A DNA stretch of 64,000 bases from Chitinophaga alhagiae (GTDB taxonomy: Bacteria; Bacteroidota; Bacteroidia; Chitinophagales; Chitinophagaceae). The number at the start of each line of letters is the position of its first letter. The first letter of the stretch is position 1. Of this stretch, positions 48,401 to 56,968 are shown piece after piece. The stretch spans positions 469,772 through 533,771 of the forward strand of contig NZ_QXMH01000003.1 of the NCBI RefSeq assembly GCF_003568665.1, written 5' to 3'. The position numbers and the translations under genes were made by a program. The notes below the pieces were generated by a model, which made no database searches, was not told where the DNA came from, and was given only the letters and a program-made list of their open reading frames with translations.

Positions 48401-48966
48401 CCCGGCTGGAACCGGGGAAGTACAACGAAATGGCGCCGGGCCATGTAACGGTGATCACCATCCCCGACCTGCAGCGCCGCAACGGCATTGACCCGCTCCG
48501 GCCTTTTACGTACGTGAGCGAACTGGAAAAAGTGAAAGACTACCTGCGTACCCTGATATCCCCGTTTGTACAGCTCCACGTGTGCAACCCCGAATACGAG
48601 CAGGTACAGGTGTCCGCCAGCGTGCGCTTCTACCCGGAATACGACAAAACATTGTTCCGTACCCGCCTGCAGGAAGAGATCACCCGCTATATGGCGCCAT
48701 GGGCGTACACACAGGGTGCGGAGCTGCGCTTCGAAAGCCGCATCACCAAATCCATGATCGTAAACTTTATAGAAGAGCAATATTATGTAGACTATGTGAC
48801 CGATGTAACGCTTTACCACAAAGGCGCGGCAAAAGACAGCGTGTCACCTGACCGGCAATGTGCCATTATTGTGCCCGTGAAAGCGGCGCTGCACGCCATC
48901 ACCGTCATAGATCAAACCGGCGCCTTGGCCGTACCGGAAACGGACAGCGGCTGCGGTTGCTCATAA
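45436..48966 (+). CDS. Baseplate J/gp47-like wedge protein (Afp11/Pvc11 type)
   Basis: 1176 residues, at the long end for this family. The C-terminal third holds the baseplate J signature: SSFGGFTGETDEQFRTRASELLRHK (~935-960), then DYEHLVLQQFPGLYRAKCIPH and VTVITIPDLQRRNG. The N-terminal ~250 residues are a helical extension, and the middle has beta-rich segments (YVTFELAKFVNDHLVQKGTQLKAG). It is a main baseplate wedge protein together with the next gene product. A polar Cys-rich end (SGCGCS) closes the chain. Confidence 0.9.
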   Translation: MSNDCPLVLNPLFLQRSGTSQKARLRPALAPSFAPVDQHQTADDLVFTHRLAALIKYFNTLNQADGHWQTFFGNDVAVQLALVASQSTTGFAEELKKNLVPLQEGSLPNAQTAKAKAYYGKIYSALFSLAWQIEQLALKLPDTLLLKSVIQTLITTRLKDQLKKLREYNAAPNAAVDNDANADITIFGEASESFNQVAAHTFSSAWNSTITVDPNIYGSGPLPIVRRLFFATNHNFFKDAVDIFIKALARITEEAKKELERTLGNWGEHEPHTTLFLSFLKLLHYSREHLNTLTREHLELYYTDILRLEKKGPQPNQVYVTFELAKFVNDHLVQKGTQLKAGKFANGAEAWYTTDEDIAVNTAVVSHLQSVFISNNEDTDAVISANRVYAAPQANSADGAGAPFEAPLTPWHPFAAKTRTDYESIQQINMPLARVGFAFASRFLYLREGSRTIRISVRTSNNVTGLVKDDFRLDVTTAKGWEPVTITSLAAGATGFDITATMAATQPGTAPYNAALHQAAFTTAMPVLRITLHQNTQRPFAWQLLKNSIITGYEIYVAADRVKNIYVQTDAGVMDPSKPFLAFGAIPHKGAMLMIGCDEIFQKPGATIKPVFRWRAGTVSGLGEVPELFILRHTEGWKVIRHPLNIFDEVDTVENGKPKEHFYIDTLTDIPPVFSEVNTPFSPATVSGFVRYNLDNDLGYQDALTKRVAYLAEVAEKGSSSKDQGVFIPPTLQELYLQYEAATTADAEFFHLYPFGEKEETAAGSPLMPRFLHDAANAVNSLAEFYIGIQQLVPPRKLNLLFQIDESTANPLVAKPEDHVRWHYLSGDNWVPFATGEVADGTNQLIQSGIMAFSMPAAADTGHHLLPAGACWLKATVAQQDEATCKIIAILPQAVSATFNMPEDPALSLPSPLAAATIAKLVEPVPAIKRVQQPFSSFGGFTGETDEQFRTRASELLRHKDRGVNIWDYEHLVLQQFPGLYRAKCIPHTRLEPGKYNEMAPGHVTVITIPDLQRRNGIDPLRPFTYVSELEKVKDYLRTLISPFVQLHVCNPEYEQVQVSASVRFYPEYDKTLFRTRLQEEITRYMAPWAYTQGAELRFESRITKSMIVNFIEEQYYVDYVTDVTLYHKGAAKDSVSPDRQCAIIVPVKAALHAITVIDQTGALAVPETDSGCGCS

Positions 48967-48983
48967 AAGACCGTATCAGCATA

Positions 48984-51900
48984 ATGGAACAAACAGCATC
49001 CATACCCAAAACCCCTCAACTGAAGCCGCCGGAAGATTTCTATTTCCTCCGGCAGAAAGGCATCAGCTACATCCAGGAGCTTGGCCACCGGTTGTGGACG
49101 GACTATAACGTGCATGACCCCGGCATCACCACCCTGGAGCTGCTCTGCTTTGCGCTCACAGACCTGGCCTACAGAACGGGCTTTGACCGCCGGGATATTT
49201 TTGCCGCCTATCTTGCCAAAAACAAACTCGGCAGCCAGGCCTTCTTTGAGGCGCATGACATCCTCACCATCAATCCCCTCACCCTCCGGGATTACCGCAA
49301 GCTGCTCATAGACCAGGCCGGCATACAGAACGCCTGGCTGATACCCCGCGTTTGCCATTGCGGCAGCCACACGGCAGCAGATGATTGCGGCGAGCACTGC
49401 AACTGCGAAACCGAATTTTATGCGGACGAAAAAGCCGGCCTGCTCAGCTACCAGCGGCAAACCACCGGCAACCCGCAGCCCAATGAAAAAGTGAGCGTTA
49501 AAGGTTTGTATGATGTGCTGGTTGAATTTGAAAGCGACCCCGTTTATGGAGACATCAATGACGGGAGGGTTTACCAGACACTGATCTTCAACAACGAACA
49601 AAACAAGGCCGTACTGGAGCTGAGGCTGCCGGACTATGAGACCATCCATAAAACATGGAACAGCCTCCACCCCTTTACAGACCCTTCCATATCCGTTACC
49701 GCGCTGGCCATGACGGCCCTCATCAATAAAGACGGGCTGAACGTGAACGACGATAACCTGGCCAAAGCCGTACGGAACCGCATGCTGGCAGACATTACGG
49801 TAACGCTTGGCGCGCTGCCGCCCATAGTACTGCAGCAATGCGTGCTTAATATCTACACCTCGTCTTCTACCGCCGGCGCCCTAAAGCTGGCAGACATTCA
49901 AAGCGCGCTGGAAGACATTGCCGGTATTATCACCACCTATAAAAAGAATATCGAAAAGATCCACAGCCTGGTAGGAGAAGCCCGCAAAAACCTCCACGCC
50001 CACCGCAACCTGGACGAGAGCTTCTGCAACATCGGGCTGGTGCCTATGGAAGACGTCAGCATTTGCATGGACGTGGAGCTGCAACCAGATGCGGACATAG
50101 AAAAGGTACAGGCGGAAATAATGGTGCTGATAGAACAGTACCTCAACCCCACCGTTCCGGTATACTCCCTTGCCCAACTGCTGGAGAACAAATATCCCGT
50201 TACCGCTATTTTCAACGGGCCACGCCTGCAAAATGGCTTTATACTGCATGAAGACCTGGACAAGGCGGAACTGCGTACCGAAGTACACGCCTCAGACATG
50301 ATCAACGGCATTATGGACATCAGCGGCGTTATATCCGTCTCCAATTTCCTGATGACCAGCTACGACAGCGCCGGCGAAGTGATCTACCACAGCCGCCCCT
50401 GGGTGTTGCCGGTTACGCAGGGCCATCAGCCCCGCCTGTACATACACCGGTCTAAATTCCTCTTTTACAAGAACGGCCTGCCCTTTTTGGCGGCCAGCAG
50501 CGAGGAGCTGAACGCCACCCTGCAGTTCCTGCGGGGCAACCGCGAGCACATCAAAACTTCCGGCCTTAAAAATGAGCTGGACCTACCCACCGGCCAGGAG
50601 CGGGATTTTGAAGATTATTATCCCGTTCAGTATTCCTTCCCGCCCACCTATGGCATTGGCGAGAACGGGCTGCCGGAAGGCGTTACGGCAACAAGGCAGG
50701 CACAGGCCCGGCAGTTCAAGGCGTACCTGCTCTTCTTTGAGCAGATACTGGTGAACTACCTTGCCCAGCTGCAGCATGTGGGAGACCTGTTTTTGCTGGA
50801 CGAAACGCAGACCAGGAGCTACTTTACCCGGCTGCTGAAAGACACGGACATCCACAACGTTACAGACCTCTATGATACGCTCGATGAATTGAAGCTGCAA
50901 GCCCTGATGGAGCCCGCCCAGGCCGGCCTCACACGCCGCAACCTGTTCATGGACCACCTGCTGGCGCGGTTTGCGGAGAGCTTCAGTGACTTTGCCCTGA
51001 TACAGTACGGCGTGATACAGGCCAACAAGGAAACCGCGGCGCAGGAGCTGCTGAAGGTAAAAACAAGGTTCCTGCAAAGCTACCCCGAAGCCAGCCGCAA
51101 CCGGGCCCGCGCCATGGACTATTCCATTGCCGCCCCCTGCGTGCCTGACCCGGCAGACCCTACCGGCAACCAGGCCGGTTTGCAATTGCGGTTGTTGCGG
51201 ATGCTCAACATGGAAGACATGATGATCGTTGAGCACCTGCTGCTGCGCCCGCGCATCCCCGGCCAGCTGCTGCTCCCCATCTGCCTGGATACAGACTGCC
51301 ATACCTGTTACGACAATGACCCTTATTCTTTCCGCATCACCTTTGCGATACCGGGCTGGCAGGTGCAACAGATGAAAATAGACTACCGCCGGTACGCGGA
51401 GAACACCATCCGCCTGGAAACACCGTCTCACCTGCTGCCCAAGATCTGCTGGGTGGCCAATGAGGCCTGCCCGGGTACCCTGCTTTGCGACCTCACGGAC
51501 CTGCTGTGGAACGCACAAACGCCGCTGCCGGAAAGAACGGACGAGCTGAACTATGCCATGTGCATACGGGCCACCGGCATTATTGCGGCCATGAATGCCG
51601 CTTACCGGGACCAGCTGGAAGAAAACGGCCACACGCTCCTCACACAAGCGGAAACGGAAGCGGTGTATGACGATGTAGCGGCCGAGCTGGTAGCAGACAT
51701 CCCTGCCGTTCCACCTGCCGCGTACCCCGGCATCCGTACCTGGGTGGTGAACTACTGGATGAACAATACCGATTGTTTTATTTACAGCCGCCTCAAAAAG
51801 GCCTGGTGCGCCTGGCTGGTAGAAAATGCGAAGCTGCAGCAAAAAGATACTTATCTCGAAAGCCGCCTGCGGGCGTTGCTGGCGCAAAATAGTCCTGCCG

Positions 51901-52247
51901 CCACGGAAGCCGCCCGCTGCCAATGCGCCGGCAGCATCCTGGAAAAATACGGCCACGCCATTCACCAGTGGGTGGAAGCCAATTTCGAGGCCGGTTTGCA
52001 GAAGGCCGCTTTTGACGCCATGATAGCAGCGCTCTCTCCCGGCTGCGCCGGAGTTAACACTGCCGGCGTGAACCAGCTGTTCACGGATTTTTACGATGCT
52101 GACAAAATAGCGCTGCTACAGGCGCATGCCATACTGATAAAATTATTGTACAACCTGAAGAGCATTTACCCGCCGGCCACCCTGCACGATTGTGAGGATG
52201 GAAATGATACCAATCCTGTACGCCTTGGCGCCACCGCGTTAGGATAA
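48984..52247 (+). CDS. Large baseplate wedge protein (Afp12/Pvc12 type)
   Basis: 1087 residues from the ATG at 48984, 17 bp after the preceding stop. The N-terminal FYFLRQKGISYIQELGHRLWTDYNVHDPGITTLELLCFAL is the hallmark of the Pvc12-like partner of gp47 homologues. A compact Cys/His cluster (C124, H125, C126, H129, C135, H138, C139, C141) could bind metal. The C-terminal part has repeated DTDCHTCYDNDPYSFRI-like segments. It completes the wedge heterodimer. Confidence 0.85.
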   Translation: MEQTASIPKTPQLKPPEDFYFLRQKGISYIQELGHRLWTDYNVHDPGITTLELLCFALTDLAYRTGFDRRDIFAAYLAKNKLGSQAFFEAHDILTINPLTLRDYRKLLIDQAGIQNAWLIPRVCHCGSHTAADDCGEHCNCETEFYADEKAGLLSYQRQTTGNPQPNEKVSVKGLYDVLVEFESDPVYGDINDGRVYQTLIFNNEQNKAVLELRLPDYETIHKTWNSLHPFTDPSISVTALAMTALINKDGLNVNDDNLAKAVRNRMLADITVTLGALPPIVLQQCVLNIYTSSSTAGALKLADIQSALEDIAGIITTYKKNIEKIHSLVGEARKNLHAHRNLDESFCNIGLVPMEDVSICMDVELQPDADIEKVQAEIMVLIEQYLNPTVPVYSLAQLLENKYPVTAIFNGPRLQNGFILHEDLDKAELRTEVHASDMINGIMDISGVISVSNFLMTSYDSAGEVIYHSRPWVLPVTQGHQPRLYIHRSKFLFYKNGLPFLAASSEELNATLQFLRGNREHIKTSGLKNELDLPTGQERDFEDYYPVQYSFPPTYGIGENGLPEGVTATRQAQARQFKAYLLFFEQILVNYLAQLQHVGDLFLLDETQTRSYFTRLLKDTDIHNVTDLYDTLDELKLQALMEPAQAGLTRRNLFMDHLLARFAESFSDFALIQYGVIQANKETAAQELLKVKTRFLQSYPEASRNRARAMDYSIAAPCVPDPADPTGNQAGLQLRLLRMLNMEDMMIVEHLLLRPRIPGQLLLPICLDTDCHTCYDNDPYSFRITFAIPGWQVQQMKIDYRRYAENTIRLETPSHLLPKICWVANEACPGTLLCDLTDLLWNAQTPLPERTDELNYAMCIRATGIIAAMNAAYRDQLEENGHTLLTQAETEAVYDDVAAELVADIPAVPPAAYPGIRTWVVNYWMNNTDCFIYSRLKKAWCAWLVENAKLQQKDTYLESRLRALLAQNSPAATEAARCQCAGSILEKYGHAIHQWVEANFEAGLQKAAFDAMIAALSPGCAGVNTAGVNQLFTDFYDADKIALLQAHAILIKLLYNLKSIYPPATLHDCEDGNDTNPVRLGATALG

Positions 52248-52282
52248 GGAATATTATTCAATCATAGAAGCCAATAACAGAT

Positions 52283-55200
52283 ATGATACCGTTAATTGAA
52301 AACTACCCGCATTTTGAAGTGAACCAGGTGCTCACCAACGAGCAGCTGAATACGCTCTTTGCTTATACGGACGAGCAGAACCGGCTGACCCGCACCCACC
52401 TTTCCGGCGTAGGCATTGTTTGCGGGCTGGACGCGCAGACCGCGGCCAACGGCAGCAATATCACCATCACCAGGGGCTGCGGCGTAACCTCTGAAGGCTA
52501 CCTGGTAGTGCAGGACGCAGACGTGGTACACCGCTTCCGGCGCCCTTATACCGCGCCAAAGGAAGTACAATACCTGCCCTTCCTGGACGGCAATGGCGAT
52601 CAGTTCCCGCTCTGGGAACTGCTGCCCGCTTCCCCTCCCGGAGACGGTACCGTGGCGGCCATTGACAGTAATTTCCTGAACGGGAAGATCATCCTCCTTT
52701 TTGTAGAGCTGAACAAAACGGCCAACAAGAACTGCCTGCCCAATTCATGTGATGACAAAGGCGCCACCATTTCCGTTACGGTACGCCCGCTGCTGGTCAG
52801 CAAAGGGGATGCGGACAAGATCAAGACCGCCATCAGCTATTACACCGCCAAGAGCGCCCTGCCAGACATGCGGATGCCGCGCTTCAACGTGCTCTCCTCC
52901 ACCCTGCGTACAACAGACGATGTGGTGAACGCGTACCGCAACATCCTGACCAAAGCCTTCATAGCGGATACCGTGGTGGCCAACCTGCAGGCCCTGGTCA
53001 ATACATACAGCTTCCTGGGCTTTCCGGCCAACGACATCAACAATGCGCTGGAATCTATCAAGGGGCTGCCCTTTGATGCCGCCAACAAACTGCTGCTTAC
53101 CCGGCAGTATTTCTATCAATACTACTATGATTTTATCAGCGACCTGGTAGACGCCTATAACGAGATCAAGCAGAAGGCGGCGCCTATTCTCGCGGCCTGC
53201 TGCCCTGACCCGGCCTGGTTCCGGCGCCACCTCTTCCTCAAGGAAGCGTTGAACCCGCCCACGCCCAGCCAGTACCGTCATTACTTCATTCCTTCTCCCA
53301 TCACGGCAAAGGAAGGCCAGGCCGCGGCGGAGATCATACAACTGTTCCAGCGCCTGTACCTGATGGCCGCCGCCTTTCCGGAAATAGCCGCGCCCGCCGT
53401 ACTGACCGGCAGCGGGGTGATCAACTCAGACACGCGGATAACGCCCAGTTTCATGGGCGGCAGCCTATCGCAGCGTTCCATTCCGCATTACTACAGCCAA
53501 ACACCGCAAGCCAACGGCCAACGCGTGTTCGAGACATGGAACTACCGGCTGTCAAAAGCCGGGAAAGCCGCGCAGAACCTGTCTTACCGAGCGGTAGAAT
53601 ATCCCGCTACAGACGACTTCGTAAAAACACCGCTGAAATACGACCTGGAGCCTTATAACTTTTTCAGGATAGAAGGCCATGTAGGCAAAAATTACAAGGC
53701 TTCGCTCAAATACATTACCAGCGTTATCAAGAGCAACCGGCTGCCTTTTGACGTGGTGGCCGTCAAAACGGGTAACAAGGCGGACAATATTGACGTCGCC
53801 AGTTTCTCCGCACATTTTGAAGACCTGGAAACCGCCTACCTGCTGCTGTGGGACAATGTAAAATGCAAGGGCGTGTCTCTCCTGGACCCCATAGACACCC
53901 TTGCCAAGGTAACGCCGCAGATCATTGCCGCCCTGCGTGCCCAAACGCCGGTGAAATGTGAAGCGGACCAGCTGGAAGAACTGGCAGCCGCGTACAAAAA
54001 AAGAACGGACGCGCTCAAGGAAGCCTTCCTGCTCAGTAACTATTCCGAAAAGCATGTAGGCCTGCAGCACAAGGGCGGCGTACCCGTAGGCGGCACCTTT
54101 GTGATGGTGTACCACGGTGAAATGGTGGCCCCTCCTCCCGTAGCAGGCGGCGCCTCCGGCCTGCTCAATGTTACTGCGGTAACCGTTGGCGGCAATACGT
54201 TCAACCGGTATACGGTGAACAAGCAGGTAGCCCGTTTGTACAATGTTGATTCAAAAAGCCTGCAAACGTACACTACGCTGGTCGAGGCCCTGAACCCGGA
54301 CGATCCCAAAACCATGAAGGTGGCGGAAGACGCCTTCCTGGCCATGATACCCCAGAACAAAGCCATCCGCAACACCGGTATTTTCCGGGATACCTTCCGG
54401 GCCGCGCTGCCCGTGGAAGTAACAGAAGGCATTGTGTTCGCGGACTTCTTTTTGCCCTACAAATGCTGCAGCGACGGCACGCCGGTACAGTACATCATAC
54501 AGGAACAACCGTTGCCGCTGGAGCTGGTCATTGAAGAAGAAAAGTGCGTGAACGGCAGCAACGTGGTCACCTTCCGGGTAAACGGCGGCGCACCGCCGTA
54601 CTACGTGAACAACGTGGAAGTGAAAAGTAAATTCACCCGCACCTTCGGCCCCAACCAGGGCGGGCAGGTGATAGTGCTGGACAGCCAGAACGCCACTTCC
54701 GCCGTAACCGTTACCCCGCAAACCTGTCCGCCCGTTTGCGACCTCCCCTGCAACGGCATCTCCTACATCTGCAGGTATCCCGCATGGCTGGCCAAACCCG
54801 TGGAAAACATTCCCAAAGACGCCCTGTTCATTGAGTTTGCCTACCTCAATATTACTGACGACAAAGGCGCCGTGATATTCGATGAGGACTTCAGCACGCT
54901 GATACGCGAGATCACGGAAAGGGCAGGCGAGATCAACAACGGCAACTACCACGGCTGGATGGAAGAAATAGTGAAAGCCATCAATGAAAGCATCCGGAAA
55001 AAACTGCCCAACTATAAAGGCCTCGTGTTCGAGTATGACGCCGGCGGGCGGGACGATAAACAGACCGGCCATTTGAGGATCAGGTACCTGCAATGCCACC
55101 GCTTTGAGTTCCGCATTGTGATACGCGCCAAAGACGTGGACCACGATTACCGGTACACCAATTCCGGCGTAGACGTCAGCTTCCGCATCAAAGGCCAGGA

Positions 55201-55498
55201 GTCCAGAACAAGGATACCAAAGTTCGGCTGCGTGCAGATAGATGAATGCCAGGATAAATCCACCGAAGACTGCCGCATCAATGAATTTGCCGTTGAGCGG
55301 GAAGGCAACCGGCTATTCATCAAATTCCTGGACGGCTATAAAACAGCTTACTGGCTGGCCGGCGATGCCATGCCCGCATTTGCTACCGGCCTGAGCATGG
55401 AGATCAAGGCGCTCGGCCTGCCCGTGGTGGTGAGAGTGATCTTGCTGAACGAACAGGGTTGTTGGGGCTACCAGGAAGTGATCTATAACGAAGGCTGA
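52283..55498 (+). CDS. Large eCIS protein with Ig-like region, possible fibre/receptor-binding component
   Basis: 1071 residues without a clear family match. The N-terminus (NYPHFEVNQVLTNEQLNTLF..YTDEQNRLTRTHLSGVGIVCGLD) has a baseplate-attachment look and recurs in Bacteroidota eCIS operons. The middle is helical (~200-600). Residues ~755-830 contain an Ig/PKD-like unit (VTFRVNGGAPPYYVNNVEVK; GGQVIVLDSQNATSAVTV) of the SprB-repeat kind. It takes the place between Afp12 and tape measure where Afp/PVC clusters encode fibre proteins (Afp13/Pvc13). A target-binding role is inference from position and Ig content. Confidence 0.65.
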   Translation: MIPLIENYPHFEVNQVLTNEQLNTLFAYTDEQNRLTRTHLSGVGIVCGLDAQTAANGSNITITRGCGVTSEGYLVVQDADVVHRFRRPYTAPKEVQYLPFLDGNGDQFPLWELLPASPPGDGTVAAIDSNFLNGKIILLFVELNKTANKNCLPNSCDDKGATISVTVRPLLVSKGDADKIKTAISYYTAKSALPDMRMPRFNVLSSTLRTTDDVVNAYRNILTKAFIADTVVANLQALVNTYSFLGFPANDINNALESIKGLPFDAANKLLLTRQYFYQYYYDFISDLVDAYNEIKQKAAPILAACCPDPAWFRRHLFLKEALNPPTPSQYRHYFIPSPITAKEGQAAAEIIQLFQRLYLMAAAFPEIAAPAVLTGSGVINSDTRITPSFMGGSLSQRSIPHYYSQTPQANGQRVFETWNYRLSKAGKAAQNLSYRAVEYPATDDFVKTPLKYDLEPYNFFRIEGHVGKNYKASLKYITSVIKSNRLPFDVVAVKTGNKADNIDVASFSAHFEDLETAYLLLWDNVKCKGVSLLDPIDTLAKVTPQIIAALRAQTPVKCEADQLEELAAAYKKRTDALKEAFLLSNYSEKHVGLQHKGGVPVGGTFVMVYHGEMVAPPPVAGGASGLLNVTAVTVGGNTFNRYTVNKQVARLYNVDSKSLQTYTTLVEALNPDDPKTMKVAEDAFLAMIPQNKAIRNTGIFRDTFRAALPVEVTEGIVFADFFLPYKCCSDGTPVQYIIQEQPLPLELVIEEEKCVNGSNVVTFRVNGGAPPYYVNNVEVKSKFTRTFGPNQGGQVIVLDSQNATSAVTVTPQTCPPVCDLPCNGISYICRYPAWLAKPVENIPKDALFIEFAYLNITDDKGAVIFDEDFSTLIREITERAGEINNGNYHGWMEEIVKAINESIRKKLPNYKGLVFEYDAGGRDDKQTGHLRIRYLQCHRFEFRIVIRAKDVDHDYRYTNSGVDVSFRIKGQESRTRIPKFGCVQIDECQDKSTEDCRINEFAVEREGNRLFIKFLDGYKTAYWLAGDAMPAFATGLSMEIKALGLPVVVRVILLNEQGCWGYQEVIYNEG

Positions 55499-55499
55499 T

Positions 55500-56948
55500 A
55501 TGCATACGCACCTCATACAAAAACAGACCGTGGAAGTGACCGTGAACGGTACCGCCCCACAGGCCATGGAACTGCAGCGGCAGGTATCCCTTCTGTGTGA
55601 AAGCGCGCTGCCTGCGGCGCTGGAACGTGTGCTGAATTTATATGGCGATGACAAAAGTGACATAATAATTGATTATCTTACCATAGATATCAGCAGCCTC
55701 CGCGCGGGCAATTTTGAGGAAGCATTCATACCTTCCGTTGCCGCCCAACTTGCAGCTGCGTTACAAAGCAGGGTACGGCCCAAAAGGAGCAACACCCCTG
55801 CCCCGGCTTACGACGGTGATTTGATAGTGTATAAAAGAGATGCACAAAGTGTTATAGAAAGTAGGGTTGAGTTAGTGTTTTTTCATTTTTTGCGGACAGG
55901 CGTCCTCCTATGGTGGACATCCCCTGACCAAGCCAAAAGCTGGGAAGCCGCTATGCTCAACCTTCTTTCTGCATCTCACCCCGTTCTGGACACGCTGCGT
56001 ATCACCCTGTTGCGGCACCCCGCCGCCAGGCAGCGTTTCCTATTCCAGTTTTCTTCCTTATGGCAGCAACAGGTATTGGCCTTACTCGCCCCCACCGCAT
56101 TTGCAGCCACACAATACGTGCAACAGCTATTGCAACACCTTTCCCCCACCCGATTTACCGCGTCAAAGGCGCTTTTCTCCCGCTGGCAGGTGAATGTATT
56201 GCTGGCGCCGGAGAAGCCATTGACCTCTTTAATAAAGGATGCGCTGACGCAACTCGGCTATACACAATTACCGGAGCTGCAAGCGCTTTCGCTGCCTGCG
56301 TTGCAACAGCGTGTTAGCCTTCTCCCCCTGCCTGATAATCCCCCCCTCAATACCGTTGCAAAAGCCGTTTTTCAACTGCTGCAACAGCCCCCGGCGGAAA
56401 AGCCGGTTGACTTACAGGATATTCAGCCGCCGGCAACGGATGAAGAAGATGGCCACTATATCCACAACGCCGGCCTCATTCTGCTCATGCCCTTTGTGCC
56501 CACATTCCTCCGCCATTGCGGCGCGGCCGGTGAAACAGGCATACTGCATGAAGGTTACGCGGTAGCGTTGCTGGAGTATCTCGCATCGGGCAGGCAGGGC
56601 GTAGGCGAACAGGAAATGATATTCAACAAAATACTCTGCGGTATACCCATAGGGCAACCTGTGGAGAAGATCACCGCGCTTGCGCCTGAACATATGGAAG
56701 AAGCGGACAACCTGCTGCGCACCGTTATATCCCACTGGCCGGTGTTGCAAAACACCAGTCCTGACGGGTTGCGCAACAGCTTTCTGCAACGGGCCGGCAA
56801 GCTGTCTGCCAAAGACGGCAACTGGCTGTTGCAGGTGGAACAGCAGAGTTATGATGAATGGCTGCTGGCGGAGCTGCCCTGGAGTTTCCAGGTAGTAGGC
56901 GTGCCCTATGGCAAAAACAAAAAGATCATCTGGACGGAATGGATGTAA
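55500..56948 (+). CDS. Contractile injection system tape-measure protein (Afp14/Pvc14 type)
   Basis: 482 residues starting 1 bp after the previous stop. The start (MHTHLIQKQTVEVTVNGTAPQAMELQRQVS) and IDYLTIDISSLRAGNFEEAFIP are the CIS_TMP family pattern, as is RVELVFFHFLRTGVLLWW at ~120-137. It should set tube length and fill the lumen. Codons 100-137 (55,797-55,910) are locally AT-rich compared with the rest of the operon. The short length suggests a shorter tube than PVC, which is inference. Confidence 0.85.
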   Translation: MHTHLIQKQTVEVTVNGTAPQAMELQRQVSLLCESALPAALERVLNLYGDDKSDIIIDYLTIDISSLRAGNFEEAFIPSVAAQLAAALQSRVRPKRSNTPAPAYDGDLIVYKRDAQSVIESRVELVFFHFLRTGVLLWWTSPDQAKSWEAAMLNLLSASHPVLDTLRITLLRHPAARQRFLFQFSSLWQQQVLALLAPTAFAATQYVQQLLQHLSPTRFTASKALFSRWQVNVLLAPEKPLTSLIKDALTQLGYTQLPELQALSLPALQQRVSLLPLPDNPPLNTVAKAVFQLLQQPPAEKPVDLQDIQPPATDEEDGHYIHNAGLILLMPFVPTFLRHCGAAGETGILHEGYAVALLEYLASGRQGVGEQEMIFNKILCGIPIGQPVEKITALAPEHMEEADNLLRTVISHWPVLQNTSPDGLRNSFLQRAGKLSAKDGNWLLQVEQQSYDEWLLAELPWSFQVVGVPYGKNKKIIWTEWM

Positions 56949-56968
56949 CCGGATAAACCAATGGATGC

